A DNA stretch of 64,000 bases from Thermohalobaculum sp963822985 (GTDB lineage: Bacteria; Pseudomonadota; Alphaproteobacteria; Rhodobacterales; Rhodobacteraceae): contig CAWGJU010000006.1 in the NCBI GenBank assembly GCA_963822985.1, positions 310,001 to 374,000 on the forward strand, read 5' to 3'. Each line of letters begins with the position of its first letter. The first letter of the stretch is position 1. Both the position numbers and the translations under genes were made by a program. Below, piece after piece: positions 52,748 through 61,670 of the stretch. The notes beneath the pieces were generated by a model, which did not search any database, was not told the origin of the DNA, and worked only from the letters and a program-made list of their open reading frames with translations.

Positions 52748-52958
52748 GCGGGCGCGCCTCCGATCGCAGCGGGCGGCGGGGTGTGTGGCGTACCTCCACC
52801 CGTTCCCCTTAAGGGAGAGGGGAGGCGGATATGACCGACGGCGGCGCCCTTCAACTCACGGATTGCGGCGACGCCGGGCGTGTGCCGGGCCGCCCTGCCC
52901 CCTCCCCGCCAGGGGAAAGAGAGGCGCGCGACTGCGGCGGCGCTGACCATGCGGAACC
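52748..52958. repeat. tsaD-gpsA spacer with two palindromic elements
   Basis: The 211-base spacer carries a perfect 10-bp palindrome, cccttaaggg (52806-52815), embedded in cccctt/aaggggag-type sequence. It also holds a second GC-rich hairpin-like block near 52900-52925 (ccccctccccgccaggggaa). They resemble the block inside the neighbouring kinase-fusion gene. No gene seen. Confidence 0.55.
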
Positions 52959-54083
52959 TCATGCCTTGGCGCCGCGCTTGCCGGCGCCGAGCATCGGGGC
53001 GGCGGCCTCGTCGAGGGGCCAGCGGGGGCGGGCCGTGACGGGGGTATGGGCAAGGCCGGCGGCGTGCCGCTCGAGGCCAGCCCAGGCGATCATCGCGCCG
53101 TTGTCGGTGCACAGCGCGAGCGGCGGGGCGACGAGGCGGAAGCTTTCCGCCCCGGCGGCCTGGTGGAGCGCGGCGCGCAAGGGAGTGTTCGCGGCGACGC
53201 CGCCGGCAACGGCGAGAGTTCGCGCGCCATCCGTCCCCTGGGCGGCGGCGAAGCGGCGCATGGCGCGGCGGGTCTTCGCCGCCAGCACCTCGGCGGTGGC
53301 GGCCTGGAAGGCGGCGCAGAGGTCGGCGACGTCGCGGCGCCAGAGCCCGCCCTGCGCGGCGACGAGCGTGTCGCGGGCGCGCACGACGGCGGTCTTGAGG
53401 CCGGAGAAGGAGAGGTCGCAATCGTCGCGCTCGATCAGCGGGCGGGGCAAGGCAAAGCGGGCTGGGTCGCCCCCACTGGCGGCGCGCTCGACCTCGGGGC
53501 CGCCGGGAAAGCCCAGGCCCAACGTGCGGGCGACTTTGTCGAAGGCCTCGCCCGGTGCGTCGTCGATCGTGCCGCCGAGGCGGCGGTAGCGGCCGAGCGC
53601 CTCGACGGCGAGGAACTGGCAGTGGCCGCCCGAGACGAGGAGGAGGAGGTAGGGATAGGGGATCCCGTCGGTGAGGCGGGGGGTGAGCGCGTGGCCCTCG
53701 AGGTGGTTGACGCCGATCAGCGGCAGCCCGGCGGCGGCGGCGAGCGCCTTGGCGGTCATCACGCCGACCAGCACGCCGCCGATCAGGCCGGGCCCTGCGG
53801 TGACGGCGATGGCGTCGAGGTCGGCGAGGGTCGCGCCGGCCTCGGCGAGCGCGCGCTCGATGACGAGGTCCGCGCGTTCGGCATGGGCACGGGCGGCGAT
53901 CTCGGGGACGACGCCGCCGAAGCGGTCGTGCAGGTCGGCCTGGCCGAAGACGGCGTTCGACAGGATGCGGCCGGGGCCGGAGCAGGAGCCGTCGCCCATC
54001 GCCTCGCCCGTGCTCTCGCTGCGGACGACGGCCGCCGCGGTTTCGTCGCAGCTCGATTCGATGCCGAGGATGGTGGTGGCCAT
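52959..54083 (-). CDS. tsaD: tRNA N6-threonylcarbamoyladenosine transferase TsaD
   Basis: 374 aa from the ATG at 54083 (MATTILGIESSCDETA). The metal-binding HxxxH is in VNHLEGHALTPRL (about residues 123-135). Other family blocks are GGVVPEIAARAHAE, AVTAGPGLIGGVLVG and LLVSGGHCQFLAV. A short insert after VVRSE (STGEAMGDGSCSG) is not part of the core. It transfers the threonylcarbamoyl group to A37 with TsaB and TsaE. It is divergent from hemC. Confidence 0.96.
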   Translation of the reverse strand: MATTILGIESSCDETAAAVVRSESTGEAMGDGSCSGPGRILSNAVFGQADLHDRFGGVVPEIAARAHAERADLVIERALAEAGATLADLDAIAVTAGPGLIGGVLVGVMTAKALAAAAGLPLIGVNHLEGHALTPRLTDGIPYPYLLLLVSGGHCQFLAVEALGRYRRLGGTIDDAPGEAFDKVARTLGLGFPGGPEVERAASGGDPARFALPRPLIERDDCDLSFSGLKTAVVRARDTLVAAQGGLWRRDVADLCAAFQAATAEVLAAKTRRAMRRFAAAQGTDGARTLAVAGGVAANTPLRAALHQAAGAESFRLVAPPLALCTDNGAMIAWAGLERHAAGLAHTPVTARPRWPLDEAAAPMLGAGKRGAKA

Positions 54084-54119
54084 CGCCTCTCGCGCCTTTC
54101 CGGCTCTCGCGCCCGTCGG

Positions 54120-54139
54120 CCCGCGCGATTGCGCGCGGG
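54120..54139. repeat. 8-bp perfect inverted repeat in the tsaD/hemC divergent region
   Basis: cccgcgcg (54120-54127) and cgcgcggg (54132-54139) around attg, in the 113-base gap between the divergent tsaD and hemC genes. It could be a regulatory hairpin or an operator; the sequence alone cannot say. Confidence 0.5.
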
Positions 54140-54196
54140 CGCCTGGTCGCTTAATCCGAGGCTTAACTGGGGCGGCTGGCCAAGGGAAGCAACCGC

Positions 54197-55132
54197 ATGA
54201 CACCGACACCCGAGCGGCCGCTGCGCATCGGCACGCGCGGTTCGGCCTTGGCGCTGGCCCAGGCGCACGAGACGCAGCGTCGGCTGATGCGGGCGCATGG
54301 GCTGCCCGAGGCGGCCTTCGCCGTCGAGGTGATCCGCACGACGGGCGACCGGGTGCAGGACCGGCCGCTTGCCGAGATCGGCGGCAAGGGCCTGTTCACC
54401 AAGGAAATCGAGGAGGCGCTGCTGGCGGGCACCATCGACATCGCCGTGCATTCCATGAAGGACATGCCGACGGTGCTGCCGGCCGGGCTGGAGATCGCGG
54501 CGCTGCTGCCGCGGGAGGATGTGCGCGACGCCTTCGTCAGCGGCCGCCATGCGGGCATCGCGGCGCTGCCCCGGGGGGCGGTGGTCGGCTCGTCATCGCT
54601 GCGGCGCCGGGCGCAGCTGCTGAACCGGCGGCCGGACGTCCACGTGGTGGAGTTCCGCGGCAACGTGCAGACGCGGCTGCGCAAGCTGGAGGAGGGCGTG
54701 GCCGACGCGACCTTCCTGGCCGTCGCCGGCCTGCGGCGGCTGGGCATGGACGAGGTCATCCGCGCGCCCGTGGAGCCGGAGGAGATGCTGCCGGCCGTAG
54801 CGCAGGGCGCGATCGGCATCGAGGCGCGGGCGGGCGACGAGGCCGTGGCGGCTTTGCTGGTGCCGATCAATGACGGCGCCACGGCCCAGGCGCTGGCGGC
54901 GGAGCGGGCCTTCCTGGCGGGGCTCGACGGGTCGTGCCGGACGCCGATCGGCGGGCTGGCCATCCTGCGGGACGGCGGGCTGTGGTTCCGCGGCGAGATC
55001 ATCCGGCCGGACGGGTCCGAGCGGATCGCCACCGAGCGGCACGGCCCGGCGGCGGATGCCGCCGCCATGGGCCGCGACGCCGCCGACGAGCTGCGGGGGC
55101 GCGCCGGACCGGGGTTCTTCGATCCCGGATGA
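54197..55132 (+). CDS. hemC: Porphobilinogen deaminase (hydroxymethylbilane synthase)
   Basis: 311 aa, with aagggaag upstream of the ATG. N-terminus LRIGTRGSALALAQAHE; ADIAVHSMKDMP-type block present as IDIAVHSMKDMPTVLP (catalytic Asp in domain 1); SSSLRRRAQLLNRRPD; and the dipyrromethane cofactor Cys247 in LDGSCRTPIGG. It joins four porphobilinogens to hydroxymethylbilane. hemD follows 55 bases downstream. Confidence 0.96.
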   Translation: MTPTPERPLRIGTRGSALALAQAHETQRRLMRAHGLPEAAFAVEVIRTTGDRVQDRPLAEIGGKGLFTKEIEEALLAGTIDIAVHSMKDMPTVLPAGLEIAALLPREDVRDAFVSGRHAGIAALPRGAVVGSSSLRRRAQLLNRRPDVHVVEFRGNVQTRLRKLEEGVADATFLAVAGLRRLGMDEVIRAPVEPEEMLPAVAQGAIGIEARAGDEAVAALLVPINDGATAQALAAERAFLAGLDGSCRTPIGGLAILRDGGLWFRGEIIRPDGSERIATERHGPAADAAAMGRDAADELRGRAGPGFFDPG

Positions 55133-55155
55133 TCGAGCCGGATGTGTGGCCCGTG

Positions 55156-55197
55156 GTGAGTGGGCTGGAGTGAATGGGTTGGGGTGAATGGGCCGGA
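55156..55197 (+). repeat. Three imperfect 14-bp tandem repeats before hemD
   Basis: Units gtgagtgggctgga, gtgaatgggttggg and gtgaatgggccgga follow one another. The second and third each contain an ATG preceded by a G-rich stretch, and the hemD start (55188) is in the third unit. Confidence 0.75.
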
Positions 55198-55904
55198 ATG
55201 AACGCGGCTTGGTCCTGCTGACGCGGCCGCCGGGCGAGAACGCAGGGCTGGGCGGCGAGCTCGCGCGCCTGGGCGCCACCTGCCTGGAATGGCCGCTGAC
55301 GCGGATCGTGCCGCTGATCGAGCGGCTGGAGGTGCCGGCGGAAACCGAGGCGATCCTTTTCACCTCGGCCAATGCGGTGCGAGCCTTTGCCGCGGCCTCG
55401 CCGGTGCGCGATCTGCCGGTCTTCACGGTGGGAGACCGGACGGCGGCGGTGGCGCGCGAGGCCGGCTTCGCGCAGGTGACGAGCGCCAGGGGCGATGCGC
55501 GCGACCTGGCGCGGCTGGCGCGCGCGACGCGCTGGCGCCGCTTCCTCCACCCGCGCGGGCGCGAAGCGGCGGAGCTGGACCTCGAGGGGGCCGAGGAAGG
55601 GGTCGAGGTCCGGGCGCCCATCGTCTATGCGGCCGAGCCGGCCGGGCCGCCGCCGGCCGAGGTGGCGAAGGCCTTCGCCACCGGCGCGCTCGGCCTCGTC
55701 ACCCTGTGGTCGCCGCGCAACGCGCTGATCCTGCGCGATTGGCTGGCGAGGGCGCGGCCGCCGCTGGCGGCGACCCGGCTGCTCGGCATCTCCGAGGCCG
55801 CGGTCGCCCCGTTGCGGGGCGAGGGCTTCGCCGAGGTGCTGGTGGCGGAGCGGCCGGACGCCCGGTCGATGGCCGAACGCGCGACGCAGGCGCTGCGGCA
55901 ATAA
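55188..55904 (+). CDS. hemD: Uroporphyrinogen-III synthase
   Basis: 238 aa from the ATG at 55188, inside a repeat unit. It is a weakly conserved two-lobed enzyme; visible markers are VLLTRPPGENAGLGGEL at the start, ILFTSANAVRAFAAAS, VFTVGDRTAAVAREAGF and VTLWSPRNALILRDWL. It cyclises hydroxymethylbilane with ring D inversion. The identification is backed by its place after hemC and before the mitofilin-like gene. Confidence 0.92.
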   Translation: MGRNERGLVLLTRPPGENAGLGGELARLGATCLEWPLTRIVPLIERLEVPAETEAILFTSANAVRAFAAASPVRDLPVFTVGDRTAAVAREAGFAQVTSARGDARDLARLARATRWRRFLHPRGREAAELDLEGAEEGVEVRAPIVYAAEPAGPPPAEVAKAFATGALGLVTLWSPRNALILRDWLARARPPLAATRLLGISEAAVAPLRGEGFAEVLVAERPDARSMAERATQALRQ

Positions 55905-56009
55905 GTCGGCCAAGGGATTGTGCTTCGCGGCAGCGCAAAATAACGTAGGATTTCGGAGGGGCTGGCGAACAGAACGGTCGCGCCCGGGAAGCAGCGACAG
56001 GAGTTCCTG

Positions 56010-57926
56010 ATGGCAAAGCGACCGTCCAGGGATCGCGGCAGGAATGGCGCCAGGAACCAGCCCAGGGATTCGGCCAGGGATCCGGCCAGGGATCCGGCCA
56101 GAGACCAAGCCGGGGATCGGGAGGCGCAGGCCGGCGGTCAGGACGACCCGACGCGCGAGGTCGCGCCGGGTACGCCCGAGGCGACGGATGCCGGATCTGG
56201 CGTCCGGCCGGCGGAGACGCCGGATTCTGGGACGTCTACGGGCGATTCCATGGCCGATGACGCGGCGCCGCGCCTGACCGGCCGCGACGACGATCTCGAC
56301 GGCGACCTGGGAGGCGAGCGCCCCGATGCGCAGGCTGCGGCGCGGGCCGGAATTGCCGACCGCACCGTCCCTTCGCTGGAAGGCAGTCCGATCGGCGCCG
56401 AGCCGGCCGAGACCCCCCACGCCGAGGACCAACACGCCGCCGAGCACGAGGAGCATCATGCGCGGTCCGGCTTTGCCGCCACCGCGCTCAAGATCCTGAT
56501 CTTCGTCCTGGTTATCTTCGGGCTCTCGCTGTGGCTCGTGCCGATGGTGGCGCCGCATCTGCCGGCGGGGCTCGCCCGTGTGCTGATGCCGGGCCAGGCC
56601 GAGCTCGACCAGCAGTTGGCGGCGCTGGGCGACCGTATCGAGTCGAGCACCGGGCAGATCTCGGCCGATGTCGCCGCCATGCGCCAAGACATCGCCACGC
56701 TGACCGAGCGGCTGGGCACCGTCGAGCAGACGGCCGGCTCGGCCCGCACCGAGTCCGAGGCCGCGCGCAAATCGGCCGAGGAATCGGCCGCCTCGGCGCA
56801 GACCAACGTCGTCGCCGGCGAGACCGTCAGCCGGGCCGAAGCCGCGGCGCGCGAGGCGAGCGGGCTGGCCGACACGGCGACCACGGCCGCGACGGAGGCC
56901 GGTAAGGTCGCCTCGGCCGCGGCCCGCGACACCGCCTCGCTGGCGCGGCGGATGACTGATTTCGACGCGCGCCTCGCGGCGCTCTCGGACCAGATCGACG
57001 CGGTCAACGAAAGCCTGGCCGGCGGCGGCGCCGATGGCGAGGCGGCGGCGCCGGAGCTGGCCGCGGCCTTTGCAGCGGTCAAATCCGAGGTTGAGTCGCT
57101 CAAGACGCAGCTGGGGCAGGCCGACCTGGTGACCGAGACCGAGGCGCAGCGCTTCGCCACGCAGGACGACCTGCGCTCGGCGCGCACCGCGCTCGAGGCC
57201 GAGATCGGCAAGGCCATCGCCAGATTGCCGGCACCGCAGCAGATCGTCGTCGAGGACCAGCTGAACCAGCTGCGGCAGAACGCCGAGTCCAAGGTCTCGC
57301 AGGTGATCGACCGGGTGGACACGCTGGAGAAGACCGCCGCGCAGGCGGCCGACACGGCCACGGCGGCCGAGCAGGCGGCCAACACGGCCGTCGCCAAGGT
57401 CGACGAGGCGATCCGGCAGGCATCGCTGCGCTCGGCGGCCGCGGCGCTGACCAGCCGGCTGGAGAACGGCGTGCCCTATGCCGGGGCGATGGCCGAGGTC
57501 GCGAGCCTGCAGGGCACGCCGCCGCCGGCGCCGCTGGCCGCGCCGGCCGAGGCAGGGGTGGCGACCACGGCCGAGCTGCTGCGCCATTTCGGCCAGCCGG
57601 CGCAGGCCGCGATCAAGGCCGATATCGAGGCGCGGGCCGGCAGCGGTCTGCTCGCGCAGGCGAGCGCGCGCGTCGAATCGGTGATCGCCGGCCGGCCGGC
57701 GAGCGAGCTGCCCGGCGACAGCGTCGAGGCGATCCTGTCGCGGGTCGAGGCGCGGCTGCGCGCCGGCGACCCGGCGGCGGCGCTGGCCGAGGCCGGGACG
57801 CTGCCCGCGCCGGCGCAGGCGGCGCTCGGGCCTTGGCTGGCCGAGCTGACGGCGCGCGTCGCCGCCACGCAGGCGGCGGCGGACTGGCTGGGCGCGGCAG
57901 GAAAAACCTCGACGGTGGGGGGCTGA
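56010..57926 (+). CDS. Mitofilin-family inner-membrane protein (alpha-Mic60)
   Basis: 638 aa, with AGGAG 6 bases before the ATG. The N-terminus is a hydrophilic, charged cytoplasmic region with RDPARDPARD-type repeats from 15-bp units. One membrane helix lies at about 159-181 (ALKILIFVLVIFGLSLWLV). A long coiled coil of about 300 residues follows, dense in Ala, Glu and Lys. The C-terminal domain (about 490-630, ELLRHFGQPAQAAIKADIEA, VEAILSRVEARLRAGDPAAAL) has the mitofilin signature style. In alphaproteobacteria this COG4223/Mic60 homologue shapes intracytoplasmic membranes, and its gene sits between hemD and a HemY-like gene, exactly as here. Confidence 0.9.
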   Translation: MAKRPSRDRGRNGARNQPRDSARDPARDPARDQAGDREAQAGGQDDPTREVAPGTPEATDAGSGVRPAETPDSGTSTGDSMADDAAPRLTGRDDDLDGDLGGERPDAQAAARAGIADRTVPSLEGSPIGAEPAETPHAEDQHAAEHEEHHARSGFAATALKILIFVLVIFGLSLWLVPMVAPHLPAGLARVLMPGQAELDQQLAALGDRIESSTGQISADVAAMRQDIATLTERLGTVEQTAGSARTESEAARKSAEESAASAQTNVVAGETVSRAEAAAREASGLADTATTAATEAGKVASAAARDTASLARRMTDFDARLAALSDQIDAVNESLAGGGADGEAAAPELAAAFAAVKSEVESLKTQLGQADLVTETEAQRFATQDDLRSARTALEAEIGKAIARLPAPQQIVVEDQLNQLRQNAESKVSQVIDRVDTLEKTAAQAADTATAAEQAANTAVAKVDEAIRQASLRSAAAALTSRLENGVPYAGAMAEVASLQGTPPPAPLAAPAEAGVATTAELLRHFGQPAQAAIKADIEARAGSGLLAQASARVESVIAGRPASELPGDSVEAILSRVEARLRAGDPAAALAEAGTLPAPAQAALGPWLAELTARVAATQAAADWLGAAGKTSTVGG

Positions 57927-57927
57927 G

Positions 57928-59451
57928 ATGCTGCTGGGCCCGATCTTCTATGTCCTTGGCCTGCTGGTCGTCATCCTGGCCGGCGGCGTCGCGCTTAACT
58001 ACCTGGTCGAGGAGCCGGGGCGACTCGTCGTCTACTACAATGACCGGGTGCACGAGCTGACGCTGTTCGAGGCGGCGGTGGTTCTCGTGCTGCTGATCCT
58101 CGCGGTGATGCTGGTGTTCCTCGTGCTGCGGATCCTGGTCGCGCTGATCCGCTTCATCGCTGGCGACGAGACGGCCTTCTCGCGCTTTTTCGCCCGGCGG
58201 CGCGAGCGGCGCGGCTTCGACGCGCTGTCCAAGGCCTATGTGGCGCTGGCGGCCGGCGACGGGACGCGCGCCAAGCGCTCGGCCGAGCGGGCCGAGGCCA
58301 AGCTGATGCGCCCGGGGCTGACGCGGCTCGTCAACGCCCAGGCCGCCGAGCTGGCCGGCGACGAGGCGCGGGCGCGCACCTATTACCGTGCGCTGCTGAC
58401 CGAGCGGCAGACCGCCTTCGTCGGCACGCGCGGCCTGCTGAAGCTGGCCATGAAGTCGGGCGACACCGACCGCGCGCTGAAGCTCGCCGAGCATGCGCGC
58501 GAGCTCAAGCCCAAGGACCCGGAGATCCTCGAGGCGCTCTACACCCTGCACAGCCAGCGCTTCGACTGGGCTGCGGCGCGCCGCACGCTGGCGGCGCAGG
58601 CCAAGGCCGGGCACCTGCCCCCGCCTGAGGCGCATCGGCGCGACTCGGCGCTGGCGCTGGCGCAATCCGAGGACGCCGCGGGGCTCGGCGATGCGGAGAA
58701 GGCGCGCGCGCTGGCCGTCGAGGCGGCGAAGCTCGATCCGGGCAACACCGCCGCGGTCACGACGGCAGTGCGCTATCTGATCGATTCGGGCGCGAAGCGC
58801 GCGGCGACCAAGACGGTAACCGACGCCTGGCGGGTGCGGCCGCACCCGCAACTGGCGGCGGCGTTCGCGGCGATAGAGCCGGACGAGGCGCCGGCGGCGC
58901 GGCGGCGGCGCTTCGAGCAGCTGTTTACGCTGCACCCGGACCACCCGGAGACCAAGTTCCTGCGCGCCGAACTGGCGCTCGCCAACCGCGACTGGACGGG
59001 CGCGCACGCGGCCATCGACGAGCTGCGCGAGACCGAACCCTCGGCGCGCAGCTGCGCCATCATGGCGGCGATCGCCCGCGGCCGCGGCGAGCCCGACCAT
59101 GTGGTGCGCGCCTGGCTCGCGCGTGCGCTCGGCGCGCCACGCGACGAGGCGGCCGAGATCGCCATCGCGCAGTCGACCATGCTGCCGCTGCTGGTCGAGA
59201 GCGACGAGCCGCGCTCGCCGGGAGCGGGCGCCGGGCCGCGGGTCCTTCCCGAGGCGGCGGTGGCCGGGACCGGGGCCGAGGCGGCGGCCGGGGCGCGGTC
59301 TGGCGCACCGGTTGGTGCCGGAGCGAGCGCACGGCCTGCGCGCGATGCGGAGGATGCCGCTGTCGCGCGCGACCCCGCCGATCTGGCCGGCGCCGCCGGT
59401 CCCGAGGTCCCGCGCGCCGAACCCAAACCCCGCGTCGCTGGCGCCACCTGA
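57928..59451 (+). CDS. hemY: HemY N-terminal domain / TPR membrane protein (Orf52-type)
   Basis: 507 aa, two bases after the Mic60 stop. Two N-terminal helices (about 4-24, IFYVLGLLVVILAGGVALNY, and 42-64, FEAAVVLVLLILAVMLVFLV) are followed by TPR repeats (KAYVALAAGDGTRAKRSAER, TRLVNAQAAELAGDEARART, GLLKLAMKSGDTDRALKLAE and others). The C-terminal 80 residues are Ala/Gly/Pro-rich and probably disordered. The name HemY refers to the E. coli TPR protein of the heme operon, not to the oxidase. Alphaproteobacterial Orf52 is the equivalent beside mic60. Confidence 0.88.
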   Translation: MLLGPIFYVLGLLVVILAGGVALNYLVEEPGRLVVYYNDRVHELTLFEAAVVLVLLILAVMLVFLVLRILVALIRFIAGDETAFSRFFARRRERRGFDALSKAYVALAAGDGTRAKRSAERAEAKLMRPGLTRLVNAQAAELAGDEARARTYYRALLTERQTAFVGTRGLLKLAMKSGDTDRALKLAEHARELKPKDPEILEALYTLHSQRFDWAAARRTLAAQAKAGHLPPPEAHRRDSALALAQSEDAAGLGDAEKARALAVEAAKLDPGNTAAVTTAVRYLIDSGAKRAATKTVTDAWRVRPHPQLAAAFAAIEPDEAPAARRRRFEQLFTLHPDHPETKFLRAELALANRDWTGAHAAIDELRETEPSARSCAIMAAIARGRGEPDHVVRAWLARALGAPRDEAAEIAIAQSTMLPLLVESDEPRSPGAGAGPRVLPEAAVAGTGAEAAAGARSGAPVGAGASARPARDAEDAAVARDPADLAGAAGPEVPRAEPKPRVAGAT

Positions 59452-59589
59452 GGCCGCGCGAGCGAGACCGGGCTGAAGCGGCGAGCCGCTTGCGCGGCTT
59501 GGGCTCGACGGGAATTGGGGCTTTAGCTTGGCGGGTCCATTTTACGTTTGCCGTCCCGCCCCGGCCAGTGTAGGAGACGGCGCGCCCGG

Positions 59590-59665
59590 GCCGGTGTAGC
59601 TCAGCTGGTAGAGCACGTCATTCGTAATGATGGGGTCGGGGGTTCGAGTCCCTTCACCGGCACCA
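59590..59665 (+). tRNA. tRNA-Thr (anticodon CGT)
   Basis: 76 nt including an encoded CCA. Acceptor stem GCCGGTG / CACCGGC (7 bp), D arm GCTC...GAGC, anticodon stem CGTCA/TGATG with loop TTCGTAA (anticodon CGT, reading ACG), and T arm GGGGG-TTCGAGT-CCCTT. The mobile-element zone begins immediately after it, making the 3' end a plausible old integration site, but I found no second copy of the 3' end in this window. Confidence 0.95.
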
Positions 59666-59988
59666 CTGTCAACCCTGGTCAGCGTTGATTTCGCAGGATT
59701 CCTCAGGTTTTCCGACCCTCAGGCCTCGATTTCTGCCCCACAATCTGCCCCACAGCGCGGGCTGCGCCGGTCGTGAAAGCAGCAGAGTTGGCGCGAAGCC
59801 GAAAGGAGCGGCCGGGTGGACCGAAGGTGCATCCGATCAGGCTCCGTCTCTGCCGGATTGCCGCCGAGGCTTGATGCCGGTTCGCCGGGGACGCCGCTCT
59901 CAGACGGGAGGGTAATCAGCCGAAGCGCTGCGAGCGCTTAAACCGCTCAGCAGCACGACGCGTGGCCGGACTGAAGGAATTGGGTCTG
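59666..59988. other. Gap after the tRNA with a 12-bp direct repeat and no gene
   Basis: No convincing coding sequence. It contains two direct copies of tctgccccaca (59732-59742 and 59744-59754). Such short repeats next to a tRNA can be recombination or integrase arm sites, but no integrase gene is present here. A short unplaced piece up to 59988 is fused to the truncated transposase frame. Confidence 0.5.
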
Positions 59989-60615
59989 CCAGCACCGCCG
60001 CCGACGTGAACTCGGTGCCGTTGTCGCTGACGACCGTTCCAGGCCGGCCGCGCGCCGCGATCATCGCGCTCATCTCCCGGACAACCCGTTTCCCGGACGA
60101 GGACGTGTCGGGCACGGCGGCGAGGTACTTGGTGACGTCGTCGATGATCGTCAGCACCCGGAACGGTCGGCCATCGGCCAACTGGTCGTGAACGAAGTCC
60201 GTCGACCAGCGGCTGTTCGGCCCGGCCGGCTTTGGGATCGGCGTGCGCGCAACCGCGATCCGGCGCCGCGACCGACGCCGGCGCACCGCCAGGCCCTCCT
60301 CGCGATAGAGCCGCTGGGTCTTCTTGCGGTTCACGGCCCAGCCCTCGCCGCGGAGCAGGACATGCAGCCGGCGATAGCCGAACCGTCGGCGCTGATCGGC
60401 CAGCTCCCGCAGCCGTGCGCGCAGCGCGCCGTCGTCGGGGCGCCTGGCGCGGTACCGAATCACGCTCCGGTCTGCCGCAAGCATGGTGCACGCCCGCCGC
60501 TCGCTCATCTCGAGGCTCGTCCTCAGATTTCAGATGCGCGACCGCCTCCCGCCTGGCGGCGGGCGTCAACATTTTATTTTGTCAGCAGATCCTTCAGCCC
60601 GTTCGCCATTGTCGC
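59989..60615 (-). mobile_element. Truncated IS3-family copy 1 (transposase orfB fragment)
   Basis: A decayed second copy of the IS at 61653-62962. It retains the middle of OrfB: ERRACTMLAADRSVIRYRAR, RFGYRRLHVLLRGEGW, NSRWSTDFVHDQLADG (first catalytic Asp) and VVSDNGTEFTSAAVLA (second Asp intact). Sequence after AVLA is lost at about 59988, removing the catalytic Glu. The orfA end is cut at about 60615, and a 7-base insert (atttcag, 60527-60533) shifts the start of OrfB. Not mobile by itself. Confidence 0.88.
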
Positions 60616-61097
60616 TCGGACCAATGGCGCGACATGGCTCCTCGTGGATGCGTACGGGCGCGCTCAATCCAATACGACCCGCGGGCAGGCAGCGCCCCAT
60701 CGCGCCGACAACTCGGAGAGCCGGCTGTCAACACGCCCACATTTCACCCAAAGGGTTAACCATGGATCACCGGCCGTGACCGACTCGCCGGATCCGGATC
60801 CCTCGCCGGCAAGGCCTTGTGCCAACCATCGGACGGTGTCAGGAACGCATCGCGGCCCGAGCCCACCTTCGATCGGAGTCAATCTCGCGCAGGCACGGCC
60901 GCACTTCACCCGCGATACTAAGGAATGAACAGGGTGAAGCGCCCTGCGCTGCCCGCCGGATTCCCACTTCCTGTCTGTCTTTCTCTGGCGCCCCTCCGCT
61001 GAAAGACAGACAGACAGGCGCAGCACCGGCATCCCTCGCGCTTCGTCCCGCACACCGCCGGCCAATCTCTCCGGCAGACCGAACCAGGGAGATTGCA
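60616..61097. other. 480-base gap with repeats and a strong hairpin, no clear gene
   Basis: No recognisable gene. It holds the 13-bp perfect inverted repeat at 60971-61013 and two related segments containing cccacatttcaccc and ccgcacttcaccc (near 60740 and 60897). An open frame on the minus strand (60664-61140) resembles nothing I know. Confidence 0.5.
60971..61013. repeat. 13-bp perfect inverted repeat (hairpin)
   Basis: ctgtctgtctttc (60971-60983) and gaaagacagacag (61001-61013) with a 17-base loop. It lies 84 bases upstream of the next gene. There is no T tract in the + direction, so an operator, a recombination site or an element end is as likely as a terminator. Confidence 0.8.
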
Positions 61098-61655
61098 GTG
61101 GACGAGATTTTGCCATTTCCGTCGTTTCCGCTCGGGGCACCGGCTTGCGCCACGACGCTGCCGAGCCAGTCCGACCCCATCGGCGATCGACCGCTGATCA
61201 CCGTCTCCGACCAGGATCTTCAGGCCGCCGTGACCGTGATCGGGCTCGACGCCATCGAACCGGAGGAGATCGGGCTGGCGCTGCGGGATCTGCTGCTCCG
61301 CTATGCCCGGCTCCTCGCGGCGACCGCCGCCGACAACACCGACCCACCGGTAGACATTTCTGCGGCTTCTCGGCGGATCGAGGCAGCGTTCGCGATTCTC
61401 GACGACTGGCCGGACGCGTTCCATTCGCTGCTTTCCGATGTCGCCCACCGATTCCCGCCATCTCAAGACCGCAGGCGCGACAAGCGAGCCTTTGCGTCGC
61501 GCATCGGCAAGATGCTGCTCTACCCGCCATGCGACTTGTCCGGGCGGCCGCTGCCGCCAATCTACGATGAGGTCTTCGCGTTCTGTCGCAATCGGCTCGG
61601 TCTGAAGCTCTACCGACGGCGGCATCATACGGTCGACGGGCTGGCGAGACGTTGA
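61098..61655 (+). CDS. Unknown protein, C-terminus cut by the IS
   Basis: 185 aa from a GTG at 61098 with a ggag site 6-7 bases upstream. The sequence is mostly helical and charged: VTVIGLDAIEPEEIGLALRD, LLLRYARLLAATAADNTDPP, FAILDDWPDAFHSLLSDV, and a basic end GLKLYRRRHHTVDGLARR. The stop TGA (61653-61655) consists of the first three bases of the IS terminal repeat, so the natural protein was longer. I do not recognise a family. Confidence 0.65.
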   Translation: MDEILPFPSFPLGAPACATTLPSQSDPIGDRPLITVSDQDLQAAVTVIGLDAIEPEEIGLALRDLLLRYARLLAATAADNTDPPVDISAASRRIEAAFAILDDWPDAFHSLLSDVAHRFPPSQDRRRDKRAFASRIGKMLLYPPCDLSGRPLPPIYDEVFAFCRNRLGLKLYRRRHHTVDGLARR

Positions 61656-61670
61656 CGTGACCCCCTTGCT

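Noticed and set aside
59590..59760. Definite attachment site at the tRNA-Thr 3' end
   Set aside because: No duplicate of the tRNA 3' end and no integrase in this window, so it remains a possibility only.
60664..61140. 158-codon open frame on the minus strand in the island gap
   Set aside because: No recognisable domain, it includes the hairpin and repeats, and it overlaps the start of the better supported + strand gene.
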